Below, one piece after another: positions 1 through 8,520 of a DNA stretch of 64,000 nt (positions are counted from its first letter, which is position 1; each line of letters starts with the position of its first letter). Source of the stretch: Igneacidithiobacillus sp041146875 (GTDB taxonomy: Bacteria > Pseudomonadota > Gammaproteobacteria > Acidithiobacillales > Acidithiobacillaceae); the NCBI RefSeq assembly GCF_041146875.1, contig NZ_JBFRXP010000002.1:1-64000 (forward strand), in the 5' to 3' direction. Position numbers and translations under genes: made by a program. The notes under the pieces are model-generated. The model did not search any database and was not told the DNA's origin. It worked only from the letters and a program-made list of their open reading frames with translations.

Positions 1-227
1 CTCCACCAAAACTAGTGCTTCGTTCCCTTCGACGCAGGGTACGGCTGCCTCGCGTGCGAAAAACCGGGCTATACCACCCTCAAATCCGCCCAAACAACAC
101 AGCCCCACGGCGTGATCCCCGCTGGAACCTTCCGGCAACCACGCTACACAGCCAGAATCGCTCTACCCATGCCCGCAATGCGTAGGACTGCGAGGGCAAT
201 CGCGGAAATTGGGACCTTATAATAATC
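1..227. other. Non-coding or unresolved left edge
   Basis: No recognisable gene. One plus-strand frame stays open from the window edge to a stop at 183-185, but its composition is arginine- and proline-rich and unlike the neighbouring proteins. It is therefore probably chance rather than the tail of a gene. A minus-strand frame running from inside the permease gene into this stretch looks like an antisense shadow. No tRNA, repeat array or IS end was seen. The stretch most likely holds the upstream intergenic region of the permease. Confidence 0.4.
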
Positions 228-272
228 TTGACAATCGCTGAGTACGCGCTAGCATGTGTGCAACTTAGTTGC
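228..272 (+). promoter_or_regulatory. Putative sigma70 promoter and palindrome before the permease
   Basis: A perfect -35 TTGACA at 228-233 is followed after 16 bases by TAGCAT at 250-255 (4 of 6 matches to the -10 consensus). Just downstream, GCAACT-T-AGTTGC at 260-272 is a perfect 13-base palindrome, placed where a repressor or a leader hairpin could act. It precedes the chosen start at 291. Consensus match only. Confidence 0.45.
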
Positions 273-290
273 AAAATAGGTGTCCGCAAA

Positions 291-1703
291 ATGTCCGAGG
301 CCAGCGCCAGCGCCTTACAGAAAGATGTCGTGGGTTTTTGGGGCCTGGTTGGCCAGAGTATTTCGGGGATGGCGCCGACCTGTGATGTCGTTGCCTTCAT
401 GACTGCGGGTGCTGCCTTCGCCCTGGTTGCCATGCCGCTTTCCTACCTGGCGGCCTTTATTTTGATGTTCATTGAGGTGAATACCATCTACCACCTCACC
501 AAGCATCGTGCGTCGGCGGGGGGGTATTACAGCTTCGTGTCTGCTGGCTTGGGGGCGCCCGCGGCGATGGTGACCGGTTTTATGGTCATTTTTTACCAAA
601 CCTTGAGTGTGGGGGCGATCCCGGTGTATGTGGGCGGCGTCTTCCTGCCGGGCCTGGCGCGTGGTCTGGGCATCGATCTTCCTTCCTGGTTTTGGATTGC
701 CAGTATCCTGTTTTTTATTGGCGTGCCCTGGCTCTTGAGTGTGGCGGGCATTCGCCCGAGCATTCGCACCGTCGCGATCACCAGCTTGCTGGAAATCGCC
801 TTTCTGGTTGGCAGTTCGCTGTTCATCATCAGTCGGGCGCTGCCCACGCATCCCTTGGAGCCATTCAGCTTTACGGACGTGGGCTTCAAGGGCGTGGCCA
901 TGGGGATGATCTTTGCCATTACCAGCTTCATCGGTATCGGTAGCCATACCCCGCTGGGCGAGGAGGCGCGCGGGGTACGCACGCAAAATGGGCGAGTGAT
1001 CGGCAAGGCGGCATTGGTGTCTTTGAGTCTGGTTGGTGCTGCCTTGATTCTCTCAGCTTATGCCTTGACGGTAGGCTGGGGCATGCACGACATGCATGCG
1101 TTTTCCGAAAACGGGGCGCCGGGGGTGGTGGTCTTTCAGCGCTATTTGGGGTTTTGGGGGGCGGTGGCCTTGGTAATTCTGGCGATCAACAGCGCCATGG
1201 CTGATGGCTTGGCACTACTCAATGGCTCGGCGCGGGTGCTCTTTGCCATTGCCCGCGACCGCTTGCTGCATACCCGTTTTGCTTTGGTGAACGGGCAGCG
1301 CGCGCCGCAAGGGGCAATCAACTTTCTTGCCGCCCTTGCGCTGGGGCTGGCAATACTCTTTGGCCTCGTCTTTGGCCCCAGCAATGGCTTCAATGTAATG
1401 ACCACGGCAGTGCTGATTGGCCTGGTCACCGCGCACACCCTGATGAATCTTGCCCTGATGCGCCTGCATACGGGGAGCGACTCGCGTGTGGGTCTTATCT
1501 TTTTTCACTATTTTCTGCCAGTCGTTGCCACGCTGCTTTTTTGGTGGGTACTGTGGGAGTCCCTATTCCCCCTGGCCTATCCCTTGGGTTGGTCTTTGGC
1601 CTTATGGTTGCTGGCCTTGGTCCCTGCCCTCGGTTACGCCATTTTCCGTTCACGCAGACTATCCCATTCGCAGGCGCATGAACTGGGCACAGGGGCACCC
1701 TGA
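291..1703 (+). CDS. APC-superfamily amino acid permease
   Basis: A secondary transporter of about 470 residues that probably imports an amino acid or amine by proton symport across the inner membrane. The protein is hydrophobic throughout, with roughly 12 predicted helices. It has the glycine- and serine-rich first helix typical of APC permeases (VGQSISGMAPT near residues 19-29) and a short charged N-terminus. The frame can be extended upstream to 228, but that extension would begin inside the predicted -35 box, so ATG at 291 is preferred. The neighbours (a toxin-antitoxin pair downstream) give no clue to substrate. The family assignment is firm; the substrate is unknown. Confidence 0.8.
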   Translation: MSEASASALQKDVVGFWGLVGQSISGMAPTCDVVAFMTAGAAFALVAMPLSYLAAFILMFIEVNTIYHLTKHRASAGGYYSFVSAGLGAPAAMVTGFMVIFYQTLSVGAIPVYVGGVFLPGLARGLGIDLPSWFWIASILFFIGVPWLLSVAGIRPSIRTVAITSLLEIAFLVGSSLFIISRALPTHPLEPFSFTDVGFKGVAMGMIFAITSFIGIGSHTPLGEEARGVRTQNGRVIGKAALVSLSLVGAALILSAYALTVGWGMHDMHAFSENGAPGVVVFQRYLGFWGAVALVILAINSAMADGLALLNGSARVLFAIARDRLLHTRFALVNGQRAPQGAINFLAALALGLAILFGLVFGPSNGFNVMTTAVLIGLVTAHTLMNLALMRLHTGSDSRVGLIFFHYFLPVVATLLFWWVLWESLFPLAYPLGWSLALWLLALVPALGYAIFRSRRLSHSQAHELGTGAP

Positions 1704-1765
1704 GGCAGGGGTTACAGCCAGGGTCCAGCGCGTGGCATTGCATGGGCAGTGATTTGAACTTAAAT

Positions 1766-1782
1766 TGCAATCAATGCAATCA
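1766..1782. promoter_or_regulatory. Tandem TGCAATCA repeat ahead of the antitoxin gene
   Basis: TGCAATCA at 1766-1773 is followed directly by ATGCAATCA at 1774-1782, about 16 bases before the antitoxin start. Ribbon-helix-helix antitoxins usually bind short repeats in their own promoter, so this is a plausible autoregulatory operator. That is inference from position. Confidence 0.35.
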
Positions 1783-1798
1783 TTAAAAAGAGGGCGAT

Positions 1799-2008
1799 AT
1801 GGCTAGCAATCTCATTGTACGTAATATTGAATCATCGGTGGTGCAGGCCCTGAAGCAATCGGCGGCTCGCCACGGCCGCAGCGCCGAAGCGGAGCACCGA
1901 GAGATTCTTCGCGCCGCCCTGCTTCAGCTACCACGGCGCCCACTTGCAGAGGTTATCGCCAGCATGCCAAATGTCGGCAACGACGAAGACTTCAACACAC
2001 GTGGATGA
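1799..2008 (+). CDS. FitA/VapB-like antitoxin, ribbon-helix-helix
   Basis: A 69-residue protein with the FitA-type N-terminus (MASNLIVRNIES) followed by a helix carrying RHGRSAEAEHREIL. This is the usual ribbon-helix-helix DNA-binding core of antitoxins paired with PIN-domain toxins. The C-terminal tail (about residues 45-69) would wrap the toxin. A purine-rich RBS (AGAGGG) sits 4 bases before ATG. The toxin gene overlaps its end, indicating translational coupling. It should neutralise the toxin and repress the pair. Confidence 0.85.
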   Translation: MASNLIVRNIESSVVQALKQSAARHGRSAEAEHREILRAALLQLPRRPLAEVIASMPNVGNDEDFNTRG

Positions 2009-2423
2009 GTCTGGCTATCTGGTCGACACCAATGTGATCAGCGAGGCCCGTAAGGGGAAAAATGCAGATCCCGGCGTGCTTGCATTCTGGCAGGAAGTGA
2101 ACAGCAACTGCCTGTATCTGGCTGTGCAGAGCATTGGCGAGATTCGTCGTGGCGTCGAAAATCTGCGTTATCGGGGTGACCCGGCGCAAGCGCAACGCTT
2201 GGGTGAGTGGTTGCGCTTATTGATCGATGGTTATCAGGACCGCATTCTGCCATTCGACGCGGACTGCGCCGAGATTTGGGGTAAGCTGATGTCTCCGCAT
2301 CCGCACCACCCGGTAGACAAACAGATAGCGGCAATTGCGCTGAGCTATGGTTTGACGGTGGTAACGCGCAATGTTCGTGATTTTGCCGACTCGGGGGTGG
2401 CGCTACTTAATCCTTTTCAATGA
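2001..2423 (+). CDS. FitB/VapC-like PIN-domain ribonuclease toxin
   Basis: A toxin of about 140 residues in the PIN-domain family, expected to cleave RNA when freed from its antitoxin. The N-terminal YLVDTNVISEARKG holds the first acidic metal ligand, GEIRRG the second, and VDKQIAAIA plus RNVRDF the C-terminal acidic residues, so the active site looks intact. A GTG at 2001 overlaps the antitoxin stop by 8 bases and gives a normal-length protein. An upstream ATG at 1944 would add 19 residues unlike the family and lies deep in the antitoxin gene. It converges on the carboxypeptidase gene with a 19-base gap. Confidence 0.85.
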   Translation: MDESGYLVDTNVISEARKGKNADPGVLAFWQEVNSNCLYLAVQSIGEIRRGVENLRYRGDPAQAQRLGEWLRLLIDGYQDRILPFDADCAEIWGKLMSPHPHHPVDKQIAAIALSYGLTVVTRNVRDFADSGVALLNPFQ

Positions 2424-2442
2424 ACTCTGCGCGAAGACTTTC

Positions 2443-3597
2443 TTACAACGCATTCTCCGCCTCATGCCAGAGGGTACCGATGGTGCCGGCGGGCTTGGAT
2501 GCGTTGGCCGCTACCAGAGGGGTTTCCCCAACGACCTTGCCGTGTAGCGTAATACGCAGTTGACCGACGACGGCGCCGGCGGCTATACCGTGGTCCCCGA
2601 GCTGGTTATAACTGACGCTGCGTTGTAGGCCTTTCTGTTCGCCCTGGGGTACGGTAACCCAAACATCTTTTGCGGCCTTAACGGCAAACTCCTCGGGATC
2701 CAGTTGTGGGTCCCGATATTTGCCCAATACCGTCCCGGCTTTCACCGCTTCCACATCGCGGGTAAAGGTATAGCCGTAGTCGAGCAGGGCGACCACATCA
2801 TTCACTCCGGCGGGCCAGTTTGGTGCCCCCATGACCACGGCAATCAAGCGCCGTCCATCGCGAATGGCGGTGGTGTCCATACAATGCCCAGCAGCATTGG
2901 TATGGCCGGTTTTTAGGCCATCAATGCTGGGATGACCAAAGAGGGCAGGATTCCAACTGCGCTGGGTAATGTGGTTGTAGCGGTAATATTTAATCTTAGA
3001 AATGTTGATGACCTGCGGATAATCGTGGATCAAATTACGGGAAATGGTGGTAATGTTTAAGGCCGAGAGGTGCAGGCCGGGATCGGGTAAGCCATCGACA
3101 TCGGTATAGTGTGCCCCTTGCAGGTTCATTTTACGCGCTTCGGCATTCATCTCGTCGACAAAGGTGGCGCGGCTGCCAGCGACCGCTTGGGCCAGGGCCA
3201 CCGCAGCATCATTACCAGAATCAATGATCAGCCCATGCATGAGCTGACTCACCGTTACCGGTAGGTTGGGCTGAATAAACATGCTCGACCCACCGGTGTG
3301 CCAGGCAACATTGCTGACGGGAATTTCTTGATTCCAATGCAGTCGCCCTGCGGCGATGGCGCGGTAGCTGAGATAGGCCGTCATCAGCTTGGTGAGACTG
3401 GCTGGCGGGAGCTGCAGGTTGGGATCCTTCTCGGCAATAATGGCGCCAGTGCGGAAGTCCATTAGTACGTAACTTTTACAGTCGGGTATCGGCGGTGGTG
3501 GGGGCTGCAGATCCGCAGCCAGCGCGAAGGTACTGCTAAGAGGGAGCAAGGCAATAACCACGAGAGGCGCCCGCAGGCGCCGCAGGGAAAGATTCAT
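2443..3597 (-). CDS. dacA: D-alanyl-D-alanine carboxypeptidase (PBP5/6 family)
   Basis: A periplasmic penicillin-binding protein of 384 residues that trims the terminal D-Ala from peptidoglycan stem peptides. It has a signal peptide (residues 1-28) and the three serine-transpeptidase motifs: SLTK with nucleophile S67, SGN at 127-129, and KTG at 229-231. A C-terminal beta domain (about 280-365) follows, as in PBP5/6. The C-terminal amphipathic membrane anchor of PBP5 is not obvious. The stretch PPPPP after the signal peptide is unusual but probably just a linker. It lies directly downstream of the HtrA gene on the same strand (12-base gap), so the two may be cotranscribed. The dacA/dacC distinction cannot be made here. 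Confidence 0.9.
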   Translation of the reverse strand: MNLSLRRLRAPLVVIALLPLSSTFALAADLQPPPPPIPDCKSYVLMDFRTGAIIAEKDPNLQLPPASLTKLMTAYLSYRAIAAGRLHWNQEIPVSNVAWHTGGSSMFIQPNLPVTVSQLMHGLIIDSGNDAAVALAQAVAGSRATFVDEMNAEARKMNLQGAHYTDVDGLPDPGLHLSALNITTISRNLIHDYPQVINISKIKYYRYNHITQRSWNPALFGHPSIDGLKTGHTNAAGHCMDTTAIRDGRRLIAVVMGAPNWPAGVNDVVALLDYGYTFTRDVEAVKAGTVLGKYRDPQLDPEEFAVKAAKDVWVTVPQGEQKGLQRSVSYNQLGDHGIAAGAVVGQLRITLHGKVVGETPLVAANASKPAGTIGTLWHEAENAL

Positions 3598-3609
3598 CTG
3601 TCGATATCC

Positions 3610-5082
3610 TTAATTTTTGGGCAGATGGACGACCACGAAGAGGCTGTTATGCCCCTGGCGGACTAGCAAAGAGATGGGCTGATGCGCGGGGAGACCCTTA
3701 ACGATACTCGCCAATTGTTCCGGGCTATCAACGGGCTGCTCGGCGATCTCCTGAATGGCCATGCCCTCATGCAAACCGATCTGTGCCGCCGGACCGGGAT
3801 AGACACTTTCAATGAGGACTCCGTGCCGTATGCCGAGCGCTTTCTTTTCCGACGCGTCCAGTGTCGTCACGCGCAGGCCTAGGCGACGGATGTCAGCAAT
3901 CTTTTGCATTTCGGCGTGGCGCATCTTTTGCGGCATGACGCCAATGGTGGCATTGATGGTTTCGGCCTTGCCGTCACGCAAGACGCCAATCGGAACCACG
4001 GTGCCCGGCAGGGTGTCACCCACCAGTGGCGGCAACTGTCCAACGCTATATACTGGTTTGTGATCATAGGTAACGATGACGTCACCGGTCTTCAAGCCGG
4101 CCTTTGCTGCGGCTTCTCCAGGTTCCACGTTTGCTACTAACGCACCCACCGGCTCTTTCAGGTGCAGTGCCTGTGCCATCTGCGGCGTTACATCCTGAAC
4201 ATCGACGCCGAGCCAACCGAACTGCAATTTTTTGTGGGCGAGAAAATCGTCTACGGCGCGCATGGCGGTATTGATAGGGATGCTGAACGATAGCCCCATG
4301 TAGCCACCGTCATTGGTGTAAATCTGGTCATTAATACCGACCACCTGACCCGACATATTGAAGATCGGCCCACCCGAGTTGCCGGGATTGATGGGTACGT
4401 CGCTCTGAATGAAGGGAATGTATTCGTCGTCATTGGGCAGGGAGCGATCAAGGGCACTGACCACGCCTTGGGTTACAGTGTTGTAAAAGCCAAAGGGCAT
4501 GCCGATGGCGAGCAGCCATTGACCAACTTTGAGGTCGTTGGAATTCCCGAGCTGCACCGTGGGCAGGTCGTGGGCATCGATCTTCAAGAGCGCCGTATCA
4601 TAGCGCACGGAAAGGCCGAGCACTTTGGCGGGATAGGCGTGATGATTGGTTAAGGTAACGATGATGTGATGCATGCCGCGTACCACGTGGCCAGCGGTGA
4701 CGATGTAGCCGTTGGGAGAGATGATGAAGCCAGATCCGAGGGCCTCTTCTTTCTCTTTTTGCGGTGGCTGAGCCCCAGGCATGTTTTGGAAAAACTGATA
4801 GAAAGGTGAGTTTTTCGGGAAAGGGTTTTGCCCTTGATTGCTACCAACAACCTTGGTATCGGAATCGTCGATCTTGACGATGGCATTGCCATATTTCTCG
4901 ACGATGGGGCTGAAATCGGGCACCGGTACCATTTTCGGCCCAGGTGCATGCAGCACTGGCTTAGGGATAGGCATTTCCTCATTGGCCGCAAAGGAGACAC
5001 CAACGGCTCCCAGGCTAAGGGCAAAGAGGGCACTGCTGACGCCCAAGATTACTTTACGAGATTTTGCGAGTTTAGCGGTCAT
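3610..5082 (-). CDS. htrA: Periplasmic serine protease, HtrA/DegP family
   Basis: An envelope quality-control protease of about 490 residues. A signal or anchor segment (VILGVSSALFALSLGAVGVS) is followed by a trypsin-like domain. The triad is visible: His in VTAGHVV, Asp in YDTALLKID, Ser in PGNSGGPIF. Two PDZ domains follow (GWLGVDVQDV... and the C-terminal EEKKALGIRHG-like segment ending near VRQGHNSLFVV). The frame continues upstream to 5160, but MTAKLAKS at 5082 has an AAGGGGA-type RBS and a proper signal peptide, so it is preferred. The gene diverges from mrdA across a 70-base gap. Confidence 0.9.
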   Translation of the reverse strand: MTAKLAKSRKVILGVSSALFALSLGAVGVSFAANEEMPIPKPVLHAPGPKMVPVPDFSPIVEKYGNAIVKIDDSDTKVVGSNQGQNPFPKNSPFYQFFQNMPGAQPPQKEKEEALGSGFIISPNGYIVTAGHVVRGMHHIIVTLTNHHAYPAKVLGLSVRYDTALLKIDAHDLPTVQLGNSNDLKVGQWLLAIGMPFGFYNTVTQGVVSALDRSLPNDDEYIPFIQSDVPINPGNSGGPIFNMSGQVVGINDQIYTNDGGYMGLSFSIPINTAMRAVDDFLAHKKLQFGWLGVDVQDVTPQMAQALHLKEPVGALVANVEPGEAAAKAGLKTGDVIVTYDHKPVYSVGQLPPLVGDTLPGTVVPIGVLRDGKAETINATIGVMPQKMRHAEMQKIADIRRLGLRVTTLDASEKKALGIRHGVLIESVYPGPAAQIGLHEGMAIQEIAEQPVDSPEQLASIVKGLPAHQPISLLVRQGHNSLFVVVHLPKN

Positions 5083-5152
5083 AATCGGCTGTTCCCCTTT
5101 TGTTTGACGAAAACTATGACGGAATGGCCGCGGGGAAGTTCCCAGACACACT

Positions 5153-7066
5153 ATGAACAAGGATAAATCTGTTCCCGTGCGGGGAACTCTTTCGCCTCAG
5201 AAGCCTCTATCATTGCACATGGATACGCACTGGGATGAATCGCGTCGTTTCCGACGACGCCTGGGTTGGGCGGCGCTGATTTTGCTGGTGCTGCTGCTGG
5301 TGCTTCTGGGCCGGGTTATTGTTTTACAAGTCTTCCATTACCAGCGCTTTCGCCAATTGGCACATGCCAATCACACCGCCATTGTTCCTCTCGCCCCGCC
5401 GCGCGGCCTGATTTTGGCGGATCATGGGCAAGTCCTCGCCGCCAACCGTGCCCACTACGTCCTCGAAATCTTCCCTGATGAGATCCATCACCTGCACGCG
5501 ACCCTGAGAAAGCTGCGGCAGGAGTTTCCCATCCCGAAAAAGACCGAACGGCACCTGCTGCATACCATTGATGATAAACCGGCCTACCTGCCGCGCGTCC
5601 TGCTCGCGAAGCTTACACCCGACCTCGTTGCGCGTTTTGCCGTGCGGCAAGAAAATTATCCTGGTGTTCACCTTGCTGTCCGCTGGCATCGCTACTATCC
5701 CTACGGAAGCTTGTTTGCCAACACCATTGGCTATGTTGGTCCAGTTACCAAAAGAGATCTGCAAGGCTTCGATCCACAACAGTACCTGTACCGGCGCACT
5801 ATTGGCGTCAACGGTTTGGAGTACACGCTCGAGCGCCAATTGCGCGGGCACTTTGGCTATGACGTCCGCAGTGTGAATGCCTTGGGCGATCCTGTGGCAC
5901 CCTTGCAGCGGGTAGCGCCCAAGGCTGGTGATGTGCTGCGCACCACCCTGCGTTTACGCGTGCAACAGGCGGTCGCGCACGTGATGAGGAAGGAGCATTA
6001 CCGTGGCGCCCTCATCGCCATCAATCCCAACACTGGCGCTATCCTCGCCAGCGTCAGCAATCCCAGCTTCAACCCCAACTGGTTTGTCGGTGGCATCAGC
6101 AGCAAACATTGGAATAAGCTTCTGCACGACCCTTACCACCCCTTGCTCAACCGTACCCTTGCAGGGCTCTATCCTCCCGGCTCTACCATCAAGCCGTTCT
6201 ATTCTCTCGAGGCATTACAAAAAGGGGTTATCAGTCCTGGTTTTCACACCTACTGCCCTGGTTACATCAGGGTTGGTGGCCATATCTTTTGGGATTGGTA
6301 TCGCTCGGGTTTTGGTGAGACGGGACTGCGCAAAGCGCTGGCTTGGTCGGTGGATGTCTTTTTTTACAAATTGGCAATGAAGATGGGTATTCACCTGCAG
6401 GACCATACGTTGTGGCGTTTTGGTTTTGGCAAACCCGCGCCCATTGACCTCGCGGGCAGTGCTGCGGGGTTTGTGCCGACGCCATCTTGGAAGGTACGTC
6501 ATCTGCATCAAGATTGGTATACCGGCGATACCGTGATTCTCGGCATCGGCCAGGGCTATCTGTTGGTAACGCCAACGCAGTTGGTGCGGGGGGTGGCGGC
6601 CATTGCCAATGGTGGGCGCTTGCCATATTTGCATTTGGTGAAGAATTTGCGCAATCCGAATAGCGGCGAGATCGTTCAGCCGGATTTTCCGGCGGCGCGT
6701 CAGTTGCATATCCCGCATTTTGCCTTGCGTGCCGTGCGCGGCGGCATGCACGCCTGCGTTACCTCCGGCACCTGCAAGACGATGGCTTATCCCGGGATTA
6801 GCGTCGCCGGCAAAACCGGCACCGCAGAAGTGCCGGTAGGCTACCAACACGGACGAACGATCTATAACGATGACTCTCTCTTTATCGGCTGGGCGCCCTA
6901 TCATCACCCCAAAATTGCCGTGGCGGCGGTGGTCGAGGATGGTGGTGGAAATGCCTGGCAGGCACTGCCCTTGGCCAAGGCTGCCATCCTCTCGTATTTG
7001 CGCCCGAAGCTAAAATTGCATACGTTCACCAATATTGTCGTCGACCCGGCCCAAGCCTTTGGCTGA
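5153..7066 (+). CDS. mrdA: Penicillin-binding protein 2, elongation transpeptidase
   Basis: An inner-membrane D,D-transpeptidase of the rod (elongasome) complex, 637 residues. One N-terminal membrane helix (about 38-60) precedes the PBP dimerisation domain and the transpeptidase domain. The motifs are STIK (nucleophile S344), SVD at 399-401 in the S-x-D form, and KTG at 554-556. A second possible start is M23 at 5219; neither has a strong RBS. The usual partner rodA (mrdB) and the mreBCD genes are absent on either side, so the gene stands apart from the standard cluster here. Confidence 0.92.
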   Translation: MNKDKSVPVRGTLSPQKPLSLHMDTHWDESRRFRRRLGWAALILLVLLLVLLGRVIVLQVFHYQRFRQLAHANHTAIVPLAPPRGLILADHGQVLAANRAHYVLEIFPDEIHHLHATLRKLRQEFPIPKKTERHLLHTIDDKPAYLPRVLLAKLTPDLVARFAVRQENYPGVHLAVRWHRYYPYGSLFANTIGYVGPVTKRDLQGFDPQQYLYRRTIGVNGLEYTLERQLRGHFGYDVRSVNALGDPVAPLQRVAPKAGDVLRTTLRLRVQQAVAHVMRKEHYRGALIAINPNTGAILASVSNPSFNPNWFVGGISSKHWNKLLHDPYHPLLNRTLAGLYPPGSTIKPFYSLEALQKGVISPGFHTYCPGYIRVGGHIFWDWYRSGFGETGLRKALAWSVDVFFYKLAMKMGIHLQDHTLWRFGFGKPAPIDLAGSAAGFVPTPSWKVRHLHQDWYTGDTVILGIGQGYLLVTPTQLVRGVAAIANGGRLPYLHLVKNLRNPNSGEIVQPDFPAARQLHIPHFALRAVRGGMHACVTSGTCKTMAYPGISVAGKTGTAEVPVGYQHGRTIYNDDSLFIGWAPYHHPKIAVAAVVEDGGGNAWQALPLAKAAILSYLRPKLKLHTFTNIVVDPAQAFG

Positions 7067-7144
7067 AGTCGCTTGGAACTTGGGTGTATGCTTGTGTTCT
7101 AATACAGTCTCTAGTCAACCGTAAGAATAAAGGTGGGTGTAGAT

Positions 7145-7249
7145 ATGTTTTATGCGTTGTTTATCGTTTTGAGTTTGCTCTGGGTCATTGCCATGGTCAT
7201 GGGCATGAAAAGTACCTTTACCAGTGATGACGCCAGCGATCACTCGTAA
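7145..7249 (+). CDS. Small single-pass membrane protein, 34 residues
   Basis: Not recognised. It reads MFYALFIVLSLLWVIAMVMG followed by a short polar, acidic tail ending DDASDHS. ATG at 7145 is preceded by AAAGGTGG at good RBS spacing. One hydrophobic helix (residues 2-20) with a charged C-terminus resembles other bacterial mini-proteins that sit in membrane complexes. It lies alone between mrdA and a hairpin that precedes the potassium channel gene. The good RBS, clean helix and stop just before a hairpin argue for a real gene. Function unknown. Confidence 0.55.
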   Translation: MFYALFIVLSLLWVIAMVMGMKSTFTSDDASDHS

Positions 7250-7256
7250 CCCGTCA

Positions 7257-7301
7257 AGCTCCGTAGCAGGCACGTGATCTGATGATGCGTGCTACGGAGC
7301 T
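7257..7301. repeat. 12-base-pair hairpin at the channel gene start
   Basis: AGCTCCGTAGCA at 7257-7268 and TGCTACGGAGCT at 7290-7301 are perfect reverse complements around a 21-base loop, followed by a T-rich stretch (CTTTCATTTTT). It could terminate the small upstream gene. The loop also contains both candidate start codons (7282 and 7285) of the channel gene, so folding would affect its translation. Confidence 0.7.
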
Positions 7302-8520
7302 CTTTCATTTTTCGCCCTGGCAGCGGGTCCGCCGCTGGGGCACGCGGGTGCGCGCGGTTTTGCGCCTGGACCGCTGGTTTCCGCAAATCCCGCTAGCTTT
7401 GGCGGTGGCGGGCCTCGGCGCTATCTCCGTTTTGCAAGCGCTACCTGCCTTGCAGTCCCTGATCCCGCAGTTGGCGGTCATTACCCCAAGCAGGACTCTG
7501 ACTGAGCTCCCGGTGATGTCTGATCTTGGGGCTATCCCTGCTCTGGTCATCGGTGTCATTCTCTTGATCATGGCCCTTGGGTTGGTTTTTCGTTCCCGCC
7601 TGTCCTGGGCCCTGACGCTAATCATTTCGGCGATCAGTCTTGCGCTCTTGTTGCATCGTTTTCAACATCTCAGTGTTGCGATGTTGATCTTCAACGGGAT
7701 GATTTTGGTTGGATTACTAGTTTTCCGGCGCCATTTTTCTCGTTCGAGCGTTGCCGCAGGTACTCTCTTCGCGTCTCTTTCCATCATTCTGTTGATGAGC
7801 TACGCGGTCTTCGGCTCCTACGTTTTGGGTGCAGGCTTCAGTCCACAGATCAAATCACTAGAGTCCGCCCTTTATTTCGCAGTAGTGACCATGTCCACGG
7901 TGGGATATGGTGATATCGTCCCCAAGAGCCCAGAAGCGCGCTATTTCGTCATCTCCATCATTATCCTCGGCATCACCGTTTTTGCTACCTCGATTTCTGC
8001 AGTGGTTGTGCCCCTGATCAATGGCCGTATGCAGCGTCTCCTCCTGGGGGAGAAAAGATCGGATTGGAGTGATCACTACGTCCTGATCGGTGACAACCTC
8101 TTCGCGCAAAATACCTACCGTGCTCTACGGAGGCGACATTTGCGGGTTTTGGTGGTGGCCCGGGCGCGACCGGAGCCACTGTGGTTACCAGAGGAAGATC
8201 TCTTCGTCGGTGACCCGACCGATCCGGCAGTGCTGCGGCGAGCTGGCGCCATGCGCGCCCTGGGGGTGTTGGCACTACGTAATGACGATAGTGAAAATGC
8301 CTTTATCGTCCTTACCGCGAAAGAAATGGCGGTTCCCGGGAAAACCGTAGCCTTGGTCGGGAACCAGCGGCATCTGCAGCGCCTGCGCCAGACTGGAGTA
8401 GATTTGGTCATTGCGCCCGAGGTCTTAGGTGGGCAGCTCTTGGTGGAAAGCCTGATGGGTGAGGGTTTTCAGGGAGATGCCATGCTTGATACCATTTTTA
8501 GTACCGGCGCCAAGGCCTGA
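7282..8520 (+). CDS. kch: Kch-type voltage-gated-like potassium channel with RCK domain
   Basis: An inner-membrane potassium channel of 412 residues, close in length and layout to E. coli Kch (417). Six hydrophobic segments lie in the first 230 residues. The selectivity filter is TVGYGD at 206-211, with the surrounding MSTVGYGDIVP as in Kch. A cytoplasmic TrkA-N/RCK Rossmann domain starts near residue 248 (DHYVLIG). Its glycine motif is degenerate, as also in Kch. Later segments (DDSENAFIVLTAKEM) match the Kch family too. There is no good RBS before ATG 7282/7285, and both lie in the loop of a hairpin. The stop abuts the convergent rlpA stop with no gap. Confidence 0.85.
   Translation: MMRATELFHFSPWQRVRRWGTRVRAVLRLDRWFPQIPLALAVAGLGAISVLQALPALQSLIPQLAVITPSRTLTELPVMSDLGAIPALVIGVILLIMALGLVFRSRLSWALTLIISAISLALLLHRFQHLSVAMLIFNGMILVGLLVFRRHFSRSSVAAGTLFASLSIILLMSYAVFGSYVLGAGFSPQIKSLESALYFAVVTMSTVGYGDIVPKSPEARYFVISIIILGITVFATSISAVVVPLINGRMQRLLLGEKRSDWSDHYVLIGDNLFAQNTYRALRRRHLRVLVVARARPEPLWLPEEDLFVGDPTDPAVLRRAGAMRALGVLALRNDDSENAFIVLTAKEMAVPGKTVALVGNQRHLQRLRQTGVDLVIAPEVLGGQLLVESLMGEGFQGDAMLDTIFSTGAKA

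Noticed and set aside
315..986. 223-codon minus-strand frame in the permease gene
   Set aside because: Shadow frame, highly charged and without family features; the plus strand encodes a clear transporter.
7067..7140. Promoter for the 34-residue peptide
   Set aside because: TTGGAA and TCTAAT occur, but the 19-base spacer and weak matches make it unconvincing.
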